Part shown: positions 47,969 through 60,480 of the stretch, piece after piece
Position numbering within the stretch: the stretch's first letter is position 1
How the letters are laid out: every line of letters begins with the position of its first letter
From: Portulaca oleracea
Taxonomy: Eukaryota > Streptophyta > Magnoliopsida > Caryophyllales > Portulacaceae
Assembly: GCA_029582165.1 (NCBI GenBank)
Contig: CM055893.1
Location: 21,018,679 to 21,082,678 of the forward strand
Length of the DNA stretch: 64,000 nt
Direction of reading: 5' to 3'
The notes under the pieces: model-generated
Told to the model about the DNA's origin: nothing
Seen by the model: only the letters and a program-made list of their open reading frames with translations
Database searches by the model: none
Made by a program: the position numbers and the translations under genes

Positions 47969-48367
47969 GGCCATCCGCAATGGTGAGTTTAAATATGACT
48001 TACTGTTGACATTATATGAGATGAGAATGAAATGAAGTCGTGTAGTACGTTTCAGTGGTGAGAATAAGACTCATCTCGCGAGAATCTCGCCGTTAGTATC
48101 GCGAGTCGAGTTTCAAAGCAAGTTTAACACACTAATATTTTAATCATATTTTTTTCTCTCTCCTCACCCACATCATTTTTTATCAATATAACCAAATTAA
48201 TTATATTATTTTGTAGGACCCACTTTTTTTAATTAATATGAGTCAAACTCATGTTTACCATTGGGAAACTAGTTAAATAAATGGATAAATTTTGACTCTC
48301 TTGGTAGGGGTCCATAGATTTCACATCATCCAATTAGCCAAACTCAAACTCATTTTTGCAGGTGCTC
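47969..48367. mobile_element. PIF/Harbinger-like MITE with TTA TSD (copy C)
   Basis: It is the same insertion as 11779-12182 with the same flanks and TTA duplication. It begins GGCCATCCGCAATGGTGAG. Copy B is the empty site. Confidence 0.8.
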
Positions 48368-48915
48368 TTAGTCTTTTTAAACTTGGTGAAGATCTTTCAA
48401 AATAAATTCTTATCATGTTCATGGCTACCTACCACCTACCATCACTTCATATTCCACTTTACTATCACTATCACTAGTCTTAAACATGTGTGATGCCCGG
48501 TATATGATAAAATAAATATTATCTTTAACAAAAATTAACCTAAATTATTATTGTACATATAAGTTAAAAAGACCACAATATAAATTGCATAATTAAATGA
48601 AAGATATGAAAATTGTTCAAATAAAAATATATAAAATTAAAAATACATGTTGTCAAGAGTTAGTGCACCAACAATCCTCTTCAAAATTGACCTCAACGCT
48701 CGCTACTCTCTCAAAGTAAGGGATCGTCGAGCCTCTTCCTTCTGATAACAAAAATTTAAATTTTAAAAAGTTGTTTTGATCTTTGTCAGACAAAATCCAC
48801 GAGGATCCTATCTTTTTAATAATATTTATTTACTCGTCCTACACTTCATAGATCATCATTACCCACTGAAAACCATCAGAATCCGCGAGGACTTTCCCCC
48901 TAGCAACTAAAAAAA

Positions 48916-49306
48916 ATGTCTTTCGCGAAGAAACTCAACAGTGGATGCTAACTCTTCGTTTTGCTGACAAAGAGGAACTAAAGAGGTATAATCTCCATAA
49001 CTTGCTAAGTTTAAGGCAGGTAAGAGTTATGTGGGATTTTCTAAGAGTTGCTGTCGAATTTCGGGACCCTGAACTTCACCTGTTTAGGTTTGGGGAAAAG
49101 GAATTGTGTCTCCTTCTGGAAGAATTTGGAGCGATCTTAGGTTTTAAATTTACTTCTACTCCAGTGATTCCATCATCTTCTAAAAATACTACTCATAAAT
49201 ATACCTCTCTGTTAGGGTTGGAGGGAAGTAACATAAATAAGGTCTTAGAAGATGAAAGAGTGAAATTTATGTTGGATATATTTCAAGAGTATAAGTTAAT
49301 TATATA
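48916..49306 (+). pseudogene. DUF7745-like fragment, 5' part
   Basis: ATG at 48916 opens MSFAKKLNSG, then the frame shifts. The longer open part contains LLSLRQVRVMWDFLRVAVEF, ELHLFRFGEKELCLLLEEFG and AILGFKF. It is clearly homologous to the accessory gene at 61211 (LMSLRQVRINHDFLRAVETF). This family accompanies Tat/Ogre-type retrotransposons. The fragment breaks off at about 49300 at the copia LTR, which probably inserted into it. 48656-48915 is its leader, without other features. Confidence 0.65.
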
Positions 49307-49390
49307 GCCTAAAGAATTATATATTACAAGTACAAGGATCATATACAAGTAAAACGTCAAGAATATGATCAACACGGGTGAATCTAGGAC

Positions 49391-49518
49391 CAACACGAGT
49401 CGTGTTGCTCTTCAGAGAGCAAATGAAACATTCCTGGGCTCAACAAGGGTTGTGTTGGAACAACATGGGTCGTGTTGCACCCAACACGGACCGTGTTGAT
49501 TCAACACGGACCGTGTTG
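49391..49518. repeat. five 17-bp CAACACG...CGTGTTG palindromes
   Basis: The sites are 49391-49407, 49441-49457, 49461-49477, 49482-49498 and 49502-49518. The last two are identical CAACACGGACCGTGTTG; the others vary in the centre or one arm. A half-site precedes them at about 49370. They lie about 200-325 bp upstream of the TATA box. Confidence 0.85.
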
Positions 49519-49710
49519 GATCCCAGAAGTGTTTTAAATGCTAACGGCTATATGATTTCGTGTAATTAATATTTGATATTATAATTAAGCATGATTATAA
49601 TGATATTCCAACAGCTATATGACTTGACTTGGTCAAGGTCATATTAAGGATATGATTCTCCATTAAGTCTCTTTATTGTCCTTTGACTAGGGTATCTTAA
49701 GAGGGTGGAA

Positions 49711-49730
49711 GTCTCCTATAAATAGGAGAC
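49711..49730 (+). promoter_or_regulatory. TATA box inside a 20-bp palindrome
   Basis: GTCTCCTATAAATAGGAGAC has 9-bp arms around AA. The TATAAATA of the copia LTR promoter occupies its centre. Confidence 0.7.
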
Positions 49731-49987
49731 ATTCCAAGCTATTTGAGACACACCACTCTAAGCAATCACATCTTCATTCTTGTCTAGACTGCAACTATAC
49801 TTGAGTGATTCAAGTGAGAACCTATTTCTTGAGTGTTACAAGAGCCAAGTTTTATCCTTTTGAACATTTAAGGTATAGTAAATAGTTCTTAAGGAAAGTG
49901 AGTACTAGGCCACGAATCCAAGCGAGTGTCCATTGTTTTATATACCGTTACTCCCTTTCCTCCAACAATCTAAAGAACTATTTAGTA

Positions 49988-52900
49988 ATGATGTCGTTTC
50001 GTGATATGTCTATCAATTTCCAAAAGCTAGAGCGCTTTGAAGGAGTGGATTTCCGACGTTGGCAAGGCAAGATGCATTTCTTGCTAACGACTCTCAATGT
50101 CGCCTATGTGCTTAACATTAAGATTTCTCCCAAGGTGAATCAAAAACCTTCGGCCGAGAAGGTGACAACCGAGGAGTCTCCAAAAGAGGACTTAACCGGC
50201 AAGATTTCCACGGATGATGGAGGCAAGGAACAGGGAAAAGACAAGGTGCCCATGGAAGATGCAGAGGCTACTCGGCAAAGGCTAAAGATGGAGAATGATG
50301 ACTACATTTGTAGAGGATGCATTCTCAACGGGATGAGCGACACCCTCTTCGATGTCTATCAACATGTGGAGACGACGAAGAAGCTTTGGGAGATGCTTGA
50401 AGCTAAGTACATGTTGGAAGATGCGTCAAGTAAGAATTTTCTTGTTAGTCAATTCATGAAATTTAAGATGGATGATAATAGGAAAATTCTAGATCAGTTC
50501 CATGAGATTCAACGTATTTTGAGTAACTTCAAACAACACAATTTGAACATGGATAAATCTGTAATCGTATCCTCTATTATTGACAAGTTACCTTCTTCTT
50601 GGAATGAGACTAAAAGAACTCTCATGCACCGGAAAGAGGCTATGTCTCTTGAACGTTTGGCTAACCATCTTCGGATTGAAGAGGAGTTACGCCTACAAGA
50701 TGGTTCCAAAGAGCAATCTAAGGTCCATATGGTGCAAGAGAATAAGGGAAACAAGTATAAGAACAAGAGCCACAACAAATCTAGCAAGGGAATTCAAAAG
50801 CCTAAGCAAGTTTGTTGGGAATGTAGCAAACCGGGGCATACAAAGAGAGAGTGTTACCAATGGAAAAAGAAGTATGGTCTTTTGAACAAAGATACATCTA
50901 AGGGCAAGAGTAAGGAGAAGGAACCCAATTCCTTTGCAGCCATGATTAAGGATCATATTAACATGGTATCCATTGGTTATAACGATTGGTATATAGACTC
51001 GGGTGCGTCAAGGCATGTTTGCATTGACAAGAGTTTATTCAAGACTCTCAAACCGACGGATGATGGTGTGAAACTCTACATGGGCAACAACCATCCGGTG
51101 AAAGTTGAAGGCATTGGGCAAGTGGAACTTGTTTTCAATTTCGGTATATCTTTGCTTTTTAATGATGTGTATTTAGCTCCGGAAGTTTGTAAGAATCTTG
51201 TATCCGGTTACCTCCTTAACAAGTTTAGTTTTATGCAAGTTTATGATGGAGATAACTATGTACTTTCCAAGGGTGGGACTTTTGTAGGGAAGGGATATGC
51301 TTATGGGGAGATGTTTAAATTGAATGCGAAAAGTAATAAAGATGGCATGATTTCCACTTATATGCATGTGTCTAGTTTGAATAAGTCTTTTCTATGGCAT
51401 GCTAGATTAGGACATGTGAACTTTTCAAAGTTGAAGGAAATGTCTAATCTTGATTTGATTCCTAAGTTGAATGATGACATAGAAAAGTGTAAGACATGTA
51501 TGCTTAATAAAATCACTAAAAGTTCATTCTCAAGTATGAAAAGAACTTCTAAATTGCTTGATTTAATTCATAGTGATTTAGGAGATTTTCATAGTACACC
51601 TTCTATGGGTGGTAAGAAGTATTATGTAACATTCATTGATGATTATTCTAGATATTGTCAAGTTTATCTTTTAAGTTCTAAAGATGAAACACTTGAAATG
51701 TTTAGATTTTATAAAACTAGAAGTGAACTTCAATGTGAGACCTTGATTAAAACTTTAAGATCCGATAGGGGAGGGAAATTTTATGATCCAAAGTTTTTCC
51801 AAGAAACGGGCATTGTTCATGAGACAATCGTCCCGTATACACCACAATAAAATGGGGTTGCGGAAAGGAAAAAATAGAACTTTAAAAGAAATGATGAATT
51901 CTATGTTGTCCAACTCCGGTTTAAGTAATGGATTTTGGGGTGAAGCCATGTTAACGGCTTATTATATTTTGAATAGAGTTCCATTCAAAGGGAATTCTAG
52001 TACCCCGTATGAGTTATGGAACAAAAGAAAACCAAGTCTCAAGTATTTTAAGATTTGGGGTTGTAGGGCCATTGTAAGGGTCCCGGAACCTAAGAAAAGA
52101 AAGTTAGGTGAAAGAGGAATTGATTGCATCTTTATAGGCTATGCTCAAGATAGCGAAGCTTATAGGTTTTTGGCGTTGAGCCAAATGAGTACATTTCGGT
52201 GAATACCTTTATGGAATCAATAGATGCAATTTTTGATGAGACTAGGTTCTCTTCAATTCCTAGACCTAAAGATATAACTCAAGATATTGTTCCTCTAATT
52301 GACCCTCAAGATGAAAGTTATGAGGGTATATCCATACAAGATGATCTTTTGAGTCATGATGTTACTCATGATGAAGAAGATGAAAGTATTGAATTAAGAA
52401 GGAGTAAAAGATCAAGGAAACCAAAGGATTTTGGTTTAGACTTCTATGTTTATTTAATAGAAGGTTAAAGGGACTCAATTGAAAGTAAGACCCAATGTAT
52501 GTACAACATAGATAAGGATCCTAAAACTTTTAAAGAAGCTATGCAATCTCATGATGCTTCTTTGTGGAAAGAAGCGGTACAAGATGAGATTGATTCTATA
52601 GTGGAAAACAATGTTTGGATATTGGTTGATCTTCCTCTGGGAAGTAAACCAATTACCTCTAAGTGGATCTTTAAAAGGAAAAGAAAAGTAGATGGTACCG
52701 TTGAGAGGTAAAAAGCTCAGTTGGTTGTAAGGGGCTATACTCAAAAGTATGGTATTGACTACTTTGATACATATGCACCGGTGGCTAGGATAGCCTCAAT
52801 ACGTGTATTGTTGGCTTTAGCTACCACCCATAAGCTAGTTATCCATCAAATGGATGTCAAAATGACATTCTTAAATGGTGAGCTAGAAGAGGAGGTGTAT

Positions 52901-54057
52901 ATGGAACAACCCGAAGGGTTTGTTGTTGAAGGTCAAGAGAAGAAAGTTTGCAAACGTATAAGGTCCTTATATGGACTTAAGCAAGCACCTAAGAAATGAC
53001 ATCAAAAGTTTGATGAGGTAGTGCTATCAATGGATATAAGATCAATGAATCGGATAAGTGCATATACTCTAAGTTTGAGAATGGAAAAAGGGTGATTATA
53101 TGCCTATACGTTGATGACATGTTGATCTTTGGGACCGACATGGAACAAATTAATAAGACCAAAGAATTTCTATCCTCAAAGTTCTCTATGAAGGACATGG
53201 GTGAAGCGGATGTAATTCTTAGTATTAAGATCATTAGAAATAATGATAGAATAAGTTTATCTCAAGAGCATTACTTTGAGAAAATATTGAATAAGTTTGG
53301 AGCTGATAAGATATATCCGACAGTGACACCTTATGATTCAAATAAGAAACTAGAGAAAAATTTGGGTTCTCCAGTTAATCAACTTGAGTATGCTAAGTTG
53401 ATGGGAAGTCTCATTTATGCTATGACAAGTACAAGGCCAGATATTGCTTATGCAATTGGCATGTTAAGTAGGTTTACAAGTAATCCGAGTAATATGCATT
53501 GGTTTGCAATTCGGAGAGTATTAAGATATTTAGCTGGTACTAAAGGTTATCAACTCACCTATAAGGGAGAACCTTCGGTATTAGAAGGATACTCGGATGG
53601 GAGTTGGATAAATAAAGGGGATTTCCCCTCTACCAGTGGATGGGTGTTCCTTTTAGGAGGTGGAGCGATTTCTTGGGGTTCTAAGAAACAAGCTAATATA
53701 GCGGATTCCACTATGTCTTCGGAATTAGTAGCATTATGTGCTGCTTGTAAGGAAGCGGAATGGTTAAGGAACTTATTATTGGAAATACCGGTTTGGTATA
53801 AGCCAATGGCTCCTATCTCAATCCATTGTGATAGCAAGTCTACTCTTGATATTGTATATAGTCATGTCTACAATGGCAAGTCAAGGCACTTTGGTTTAAG
53901 ACATGCTTATGTACATCAACTTATAAGGGATGGAGTAGTGACTTTAAGTTATGTCAAATCAAAAGAAAATATAGCCGATTCTTTAACCAAAGAATTGACT
54001 AAAGATTTGATAATAAGTACTTCAATAGGGATGGGTTGTAGCTCAAAGAACTACTAA
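49988..54057 (+). pseudogene. Ty1/copia gag-pol, decayed
   Basis: The likely start is ATG 49988 (MMSFRDMSINFQKLERFEGV). Order: gag with the EGVDFRRWQGKMHFLLTTLN block; CCHC knuckle CWECSKPGHTKREC (about 50814-50855); protease DSGA (IDSGASRHVC, about 50994); GAG-pre-integrase HARLGHVNFSKL; integrase core DLIHSDLGDF and FIDDYSRY; then RT and RNase H. Breaks: CAA to TAA near 51848; an extra A near 51875; a frameshift near 52190; stops at about 52466, 52709 and 52997; a frameshift near 53040-53090. RT blocks are [27 protein letters not shown] and YVDD (about 53104); the rest of RT and RNase H is open from 53092 to 54057. Normal domain order and length, but not functional. 54058-54401 is its 3' untranslated part; no 3' LTR follows. 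Confidence 0.92.
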
Positions 54058-55456
54058 TTACAACAAAGACTCAACTTTACGAATTGGAATACCACCAATT
54101 TCTAAAGTTCAAATGAGTACGGAATTGCTTAAATTAGTAGGAAGCATCGTTTTTATCCCAAGGTTAAGTGATGCTTAGAAAATCTGTAAGGATAAGAGGT
54201 TGAGTAGTAGTACTCTTAATGGACTTTGTGGAAAGCCTAATTACAGGGGTGGTATAATTACAAAGTCTACCTATGTAAGTGTAATGTGTGGTCGCATAAA
54301 GGAACTATGAGCTAAAGTTTCGAAACACTTATGAAGGATAAGGACACAAGGTCGGATAATAGAGTCAAGGTATTTACACTCAAGATTTAAATGTATGTGT
54401 GTGTAGGACCCCGGGAAAAGGGGGTGACCCCTTTTCTCCGTAATGCGCTACTTAAACAATCGGGAGCCGACTAAGGTTGCTTATTCCTTAAATAAGGATA
54501 TTTTTATTTTATGAAATTCATTTTCGAGATGGTGAAATTTTATTTATTTTACAAATCCGTTTTATATTATTTAAATACTTGAAATTACACCGAAATATAT
54601 TAATAATGACTTAAAATCGGCCCACACCAATTTCAGGCCCAAAAGGAAGCAGGCCGGCCGCTAGAACTGTCAAAATCCACGCGGGTTTTGACGGCTCTTG
54701 GGCCGGGCCGCCTGTTTCCCTGGGGCGAGAGAACATGGATTGGAATTAATAAAACCCGTGAGGGTTTTATTGATTCCAACACATTTTCTCTCGGTTTTCC
54801 ACTTTAAATTGGGTGTGAGGAAGATATTAAATCATTTCTTAGTCTTTTTAGTGTAAATTTCAATATTAAATAATTAAACAGATTATAAAAATTAAAAAGA
54901 ATAAAAGAGTCGCCAGCCGATTTAAGGAAACCGACAAACCATAAAATTAATAAAAATAACTCCGGTCTACGAAACCCGACTCTAAAGTCCGGGGGTAAGG
55001 TTACGAATTCGAGAATTATAAAAACTCTCGAATTCGCCTGTTAGAAAACATACTCTACTAAAATCAACATTAAAATGAAAGAGAGCGGGGAGAAGTTTAA
55101 TTAATTTCGCAAGTTTATATTCTTAACATGCATTATACAATAAGGTTTTTATTTACAAAATATGCACAAGAAATGGAAATGAAATACGAATTACATAATT
55201 AAAATAACAATAACGAAAGAAACATAGGGCGAACCTCGTTGGTTTAGGAATCCAAATGCGCCGATCAACACCTTGACTTCCTTTGACTTGATGGATGAAA
55301 GGGTATGAGGATGATAGAAGGGTGATATATAGGTAATGGTGTGATGAGAATTGGTAGATTAATGGTGATATGAGAATGGATATAATAGAGAGAGTTTAAG
55401 AGAGTGTAGGTAAGATTATGATGATAGTTGGTGAAGATGAAGGGAATGGAAGGGGG

Positions 55457-55464
55457 TATTTATA
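55457..55464 (-). promoter_or_regulatory. TATA box of the Tat LTR
   Basis: The minus-strand sequence CACCTATAAATACCCCCTTCC is the usual plant LTR promoter form. Confidence 0.65.
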
Positions 55465-55620
55465 GGTGGTGAGGGTAGTGTTTAAGATGGAAGTGGAGGG
55501 AGACACATCCCCACAATCATGCCCCTATCCCCATGCAATCACAAGTCAAGCCTTAGGGTCAACACACATGGGCTAATATCATGGGATAATGGTCAAGCTT
55601 TGGCGCCGGATTTAAAAATG

Positions 55621-55797
55621 TAAAACCCGCGCGGGTTTTATCAATCCTACACACGGATTGCTGACGTAGGCAAGGCAAAGTGACGCGTCTCAGAGGTTAG
55701 AAAACCCGCACGGGTTTCAGATTGTCTGGGCTGGGGCGCGCCTTGGGCCTGTCTTGGTTCAGGGCCGTCCTCTTCAACTAAAACCCGTGCGGGTTTT
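55621..55797. repeat. AAAACCCGCGCGGGTTTT palindromes in LTR U3
   Basis: There are three sites: 55621-55640 (perfect 20-bp TAAAACCCGCGCGGGTTTTA), 55700-55718 and 55780-55797. They lie about 160-340 bp upstream of the LTR TATA box. Further sites of the same family occur inside the element at 56692, 56762, 57498, 57576, 60891, 60968 and 61881. Confidence 0.85.
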
Positions 55798-55917
55798 GTT
55801 TTTTATAGTGGGCCAGTTTGATTTGATTTGTTTGCATTGTTTGCTGCATTGGCCCAATGATGTATCCGACCCTTTTGACAAGTCGGGATTATATCGGTGC
55901 AAATCGCGGTGTCTACA

Positions 55918-55937
55918 GAGAACCCCCACTTTGATCG
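55918..55937 (-). other. polypurine tract (short, impure)
   Basis: The minus-strand sequence GATCAAAGTGGGGGTTCTC abuts the LTR start. The AAAGTGGGGG core is typical, but the last bases are pyrimidines. Confidence 0.5.
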
Positions 55938-56039
55938 AGTCCGAATAGGACGAAGGTCAAAGTAGACTTGATGTCTGTCTCGATGTTGGCGTTGCTCTTT
56001 TATATGGCGACCAGGTGACGTTGCTGCTGATGGTGTCGT

Positions 56040-56525
56040 CGATAACCTTTAGGTGGCAACCGTTTGACGACTGCTGTCATTTGGAGACCTTTAATGGAAT
56101 CCGTTTGAATGATTGCTGCTGATGAGGAGATTGTCGGTAACCTTTAGGTCATAACCGTTCGACGATCGAGGCTAAGAATTTCGTTTGGAGACCTTTAAGT
56201 GAAATCCGTTTGAACGACTGTTGTTGCTAACATTGTCAGAGTCCTTTATGTGGAACCCGTTGGACGACTGTTGCTGACGACATCGTTGGAGGCCTTTTGG
56301 TGGCAACCGTTGGACGACTGTCGTTGACGACATCGTTGGAGGCCTTTAGGTGGCAATTGTTGGACGACTATCGCTGATGGTGCTCTTTTATGCGGCAACC
56401 GGATGACGAGTGATCCCCTTTTTAACGGCGACTCGATGATGGTGCTCTTTTATATGGCAACCTGACGATGGATGGTCCCTTTTAGCGGCGACCAGATGAT
56501 GGTGCTCTTTTATGTGGCAACGTGA
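56040..56525. repeat. tandem repeats of about 50 bp in the 3' internal region
   Basis: Units contain GGAGGCCTTTAGGTGGCAACC and GTTGGACGACTGTTG-type words (read separately), about eight imperfect copies. They grade into a second unit with GGTGCTCTTTTATATGGCAACC. Such minisatellites are usual in the non-coding parts of Tat/Ogre elements. Confidence 0.75.
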
Positions 56526-56691
56526 AAATCATCAGAAAAGTAAGTATTAGTTTTCGCAAAAATGCAAATGGGTTCAGATTTTTACCTAAGTCTTAGGAAC
56601 CCTTGGGCTACGGTCTTTGGGCCGTTGAAAGATGCTGGGCCGCAGGATCCTGGGCCGCTTGAAATTGGCTTTTATTGGTATAAAACCTGTG

Positions 56692-56779
56692 CGGGTTTTC
56701 TAACATCTATTGGGCCATTTGAAAGGCGCTGGGTCGCGAGAATTGGGCGAGTAGAATGTCCAAAACCCACGCGGGTTTT
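56692..56779. promoter_or_regulatory. palindrome pair upstream of the plant-mobile-domain gene
   Basis: AAAACCTGTGCGGGTTTT (56692-56709) and AAAACCCACGCGGGTTTT (56762-56779) lie about 210-300 bp before the gene's TATA box. This is the same spacing range as in the LTR. Confidence 0.65.
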
Positions 56780-56989
56780 GGTGTTATGTCCCCCTTTTTT
56801 TTATTTTTTCTTCTCCTCGTGAAGGGAATCAATGTGGGCCCGGGTCTTGTGTGGATGAGGATGCGCCATGCAGCCATGTCTCCTCTTTGGGAGACAAAGG
56901 GATGACCTTTGGATTTTCGACCAACGAAACGCATTTGGCATCTCAAGGCAGGTCCTAGAAACGAGTGGTACATATTCACTCAACATTTC

Positions 56990-56997
56990 TATAAATA
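56990..56997 (+). promoter_or_regulatory. TATA box of the plant-mobile-domain gene
   Basis: TTTCTATAAATACCAAGC is about 110 bp before the ATG at 57108 and is followed by a C/T-rich leader. Confidence 0.7.
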
Positions 56998-57107
56998 CCA
57001 AGCTTCATTAACCTCATTCACTCAGACCTTCAATTCTTCCTTATCTCTCTAGCTTCTCCTTCTCTCTCTAGAAAGTTTGTTCTTTGAAGATAATTTGAGT
57101 TCTTTGG

Positions 57108-60100
57108 ATGATGCATCCCCGAGGTCATAGGAATCCTCCTCTTCCACATGCGGCCGCATGGTCCCACGAGATGTCTTCACGTCGCAACTTTATTCCGGGG
57201 GCGAACGCCGACCCTTTGGACCTTACTATTCAGCCTTGGAACCATGCTTGGTTCTACCGTTCCCATGACAAGGTAATTTTCAAAACCTCTCTTTTTATGC
57301 TTAGTTTAATAAAAAAAGAGCAAGCACGAATCTATTTTTCATGTCTTGTCGATTTTTTATTATTTTAAGCATGCTTTAAATTGATTTATATGCATTTATT
57401 TACAACGATAATTCATTTTGAGAGACGAACCAAACCCGGGCCTAAGAGAAATAAAACATTGCATGCTCGGCCCAAAGAAATCGACTCATAGCAATGAGAA
57501 AACCCGCGTGGGTTTTCTGGCCTGTAGGCCGCCAAAAAGAACATTGGTCCTGGATGTGCGGCCCATCAGAGAACAAAAACCCGTGTGGGTTTTCGTTCTG
57601 CTGGGCCGGCTCATTTAGGCCGCATAGAATTTTTTTTCTTTCTTTTTGTTTTATTATTTTGCATCCCTTTTTTTTTAGTTGCTTTTTTTTTTCATTTTCC
57701 AATTTATTTATCTTGTGGGCCATAGTTGTGAGCCCAGTGTTGGTGCTGGGTCCAACTAGGGCCCAAAAGAATATGCCTTGGCTCAATGTATTTAGATGAG
57801 CCCCCAACTTTAACTGGCCCCTTCTGTTTGCCTTTAGGAGGACAACTTGAAAACCCCCGGTGTCCTAAAGGATCCCGTTAAGGTAGCCGCCTCGATTTCT
57901 GGGGACTTTGTTGACCACACCTTGACCGCGGCGGGACTCATGCCGTTTTGGAAATGTTTTGTGGCTTGGAAGGGTCGTACCATAGCTGAAAGATTTTGGG
58001 ACACCACCAACTCCTTTCACCTGCCTGTGGGCGAGATGACGGTCACCCCTACAGATTTTGTCATGATCAGTGGTCTTCGTTGGGGCGGGCGTGATGTAGT
58101 TTTCGACGCCGAGATTCCGCCAATGGTCTTGGATCTTCTGGGTCTAGTATCAGCACGCTTAGGCCAAGGACATGGCCTTTCCAACCTTGCTTACGCGCAC
58201 TTCAAGGCAGCCATTCGTGACGCCAACTTCCACAACTTGCCTGGGGATCAACGCCGCTTCATTTTCTTGGCGTACATCATTTCTGCTACCCTATTCGCCA
58301 ACCGGGGTGATAACATCACTTTGATGTGGCTTCGGAATCTTCTGGACTTGAATAATGTCCGGAACTTGAACTAGAGCAAGGCAGCTTACGTGAACTTCAT
58401 CCTCTGGCTTCGCCGTGGCGTTAAGCTTTCACAGGATACCGATCCGGTTTACCTCCACGATTCTCACACTCGCTATCAGTACGACCCTTCTCTGTGGAAG
58501 GTACTCGAGGTATGTCCCCGAGACTCTTCTCTTTGTAGTTTTGCTACTCTTTCGATCCTTTTTTGACTTTATATTCATGCAGTCATGGGCATATGAGTAT
58601 ATTCTGTCTTTGGGCATTCGCTCCAAGAAGAATAAGACAGTCCCAACTACTGAAAGCTGGTCTAGCGAGGCCATTCGTGGGAAGAAATTCCATTCGGGTA
58701 AATCTCGATCGCATTCGTCGTATGCTAGACAATCTCACCCTGGTATTTCTTTATACCTAGCGCCTTTACTTATTCTGCTTTTATTCTTGAAGTGAATCTC
58801 TTTCTTTCATAAGACCACGTGAACTGGCGTCCATGGGCAGAGTTTGACTTGGGTGAATTGCCAACCCCTTTGCAAACGGTGGAGCATGATACTCACCTCC
58901 GCATCCTGATGGAGAGACCCTTAGGCTTCATATGGTACTTGGGGGAGAGAGCTACGAGGCAAATCCTGGGTGGATATCCCGGCCTTATACCCTAGGATCC
59001 TCCAGAGCAAATGTTCGAGCCATGGCACGTCGCTCCGGGTGCCTTCGGAGATTGGATTCGCGGTCGAGACTTTGACAATTTTGTGCATAACGTCCCACAA
59101 GAGCGATTCGATGAGGAATTTCAACGCTATCTGAGCCGTTTAGCGCCCTGGGTGGTAGGTATCTTCTTCCTTTGGGTTTTTTGTTGTGTTTTTGGCTGAT
59201 TCCTGACTGTAAAGTTTGCAGCTTGGGCCCTATGCTAAGGTCGCTGAGGCGGAGGCTTCACCAGCGAGAAGAAGGATTGGCGGTTTCTTGGATGTAGAAA
59301 CTAGCAGTCAATGCTCGACACTCCGAGAGTTTGATCGGAAACTGGTAAGTCTTCATGTTTCTTCTTTTTCTCCTTTATGCCATTTATACATGTCTAACCT
59401 TGGCCTCATCATCTTTCAGCCAAGATGGGATGTCTTCCGTCAAGTGACTAAGGAGTGGAGTACTATGCTGAAGCACATTGACCGGGCTTTTACCGGCTCA
59501 GGCAGGTATCACGGGAACACCACCAGAATGGCTGATGTGGAGGCCGATGCAGAGTCCGTTCCTCGGGATCCCCCTCGGCGTTCTACTGCAGAGGTCCCTC
59601 GCACTGAGCCCCCACGTCGCTCTTCGGCAGGGGAGTTCGGGAAGGGGTTGGTGGATCCTCTCGTCCTCCTCTAGCAGCTGTGCTAGAGGGTCGCGGCAAA
59701 GGTATAATGATCGAGGGTCATCATTCAACTGGGTCCTATCATAGCAGATCTGGCAGCAGAGGTCGCCGTCCTATGGAGGAGGATATGGCTCAAATGTCCT
59801 TGGAGGAACAACTTGGCCAAGGGGGGTCACATCACAGTGTTGGGTATGTTGGCGATACCTTACCCCATTCCTACTGGGTGGAAGATGCTTCGGAGTTGAG
59901 TGCTACCAACGCCGCTCATTCTCATTCTCGGCGCTCCGGCCGCGTCGTGGTCGGGAGATTGTGGTGAGGGACCATGATTCAGGTGCATCCGTAGGGAATC
60001 TTGGCGGTCAAGCCCTAGCGGATGACGCTACTGCACGTCCTGCACCATACGACGCCTCCTCTTTTGGCTCTGGCTTTTATTCTGCTGGATAGCCAGTCCC

Positions 60101-60480
60101 GACCCCTGGAATGGGTCCTTCATGGCCTACGGGTACGTAAGAGTGGTCTGTACCCCAACACTCTTGGCTAGGAGGGTCGACCTCTTCTGGTTGGCTAACC
60201 CCCGGTTACGGAACTGGTCCTGTATGGCCTACCCCTTCTGTTGAGTGGCTTGTTCCTGACCATTCATAGCTAGCCGGTTCGCAGGAGCATTCCATATCAT
60301 CTCCGTCGAGCGTGCATCCTTCCGAGGTTCCTTTGTCTGGGCCACCGCAGACGGCTCCTGGTCCTGACTACTATTCTTGGGACACCTATTTCGGCACGGC
60401 TGGTGCCTCCAACACTGAGCCTTCTCATGCTGGTGCCGACTTGGTTGAGGACAGCGGCGATTCGAGCTCCCTGTGGTGAT
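57108..60480 (+). pseudogene. plant mobile domain (aminotransferase-like PMD) accessory gene, intron-containing, broken
   Basis: Exon 1 is 57108-57272 (MMHPRGHRNPPLPHAAAW..., ending at donor AAG|GTAATT). Exon 2 is 57838-58509, after acceptor CCTTTAG. It carries the PMD signature: TIAERFWDTTNSFHLPVGEM, TVTPTDFVMISGLRWGG and later RGDNITLMWL. A TAG interrupts it at 58372. Further exons follow with good splice sites: 58583 to about 58740 (a frameshift inside, then NLDRIRRMLDNLT), 58814-59154 (NWRPWAEFDLGELPTPLQ; a stop at about 58993), 59222-59344, and from 59420 on. The tail from about 59550 is rich in serine, proline and arginine with several breaks. PMD proteins such as Arabidopsis MAIN and MAIL1 are cellular relatives, and PMD genes are known to travel in transposons. 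This gene runs antisense to its host element. Its role is unknown. Confidence 0.75.
57498..57593. repeat. palindrome pair in intron 1 of the plant-mobile-domain gene
   Basis: GAAAACCCGCGTGGGTTTTC (57498-57517, perfect 20 bp apart from the central GT) and AAAACCCGTGTGGGTTTT (57576-57593) belong to the LTR palindrome family. Confidence 0.8.

Larger units (their letters stand above)
42954..48655. repeat. low-copy repeat, copy C
   Basis: It is the same unit as A and B with a different set of insertions: an exact 579-bp tandem duplication, a solo LTR, a Mutator-like element with a nested hAT MITE, and the PIF/Harbinger MITE also found in A. The unit breaks off near 48655 at unrelated sequence. 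Confidence 0.8.
49317..49900 (+). repeat. probable 5' LTR region of the Ty1/copia element
   Basis: It lies directly before the gag start and has promoter layout: palindrome array (49391-49518), TATA box (49717-49724), then leader. The exact TG...CA ends and the tRNA-Met type PBS (TGGTATCAGAGC) are not visible. No matching 3' LTR follows the pol gene, so the assignment rests on position and promoter structure. Confidence 0.5.
54402..55917 (-). repeat. 3' LTR of the Tat element
   Basis: On the minus strand it starts TGTAGACACCGCG at 55917 and ends GGGGTCCTACA at 54402. The TATA box (TATAAATA) is at 55464-55457. Palindromes at 55780-55797, 55700-55718 and 55621-55640 lie upstream of it in U3. 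Two degenerate ones (54751-54768, 54672-54689) lie in the downstream part. The orientation is supported by the polypurine tract next to 55918. Confidence 0.75.

Noticed and set aside
57442..57807. 121-codon antisense ORF
   Set aside because: It lies in intron 1 of the plant-mobile-domain gene across the palindromes; no family is recognisable.
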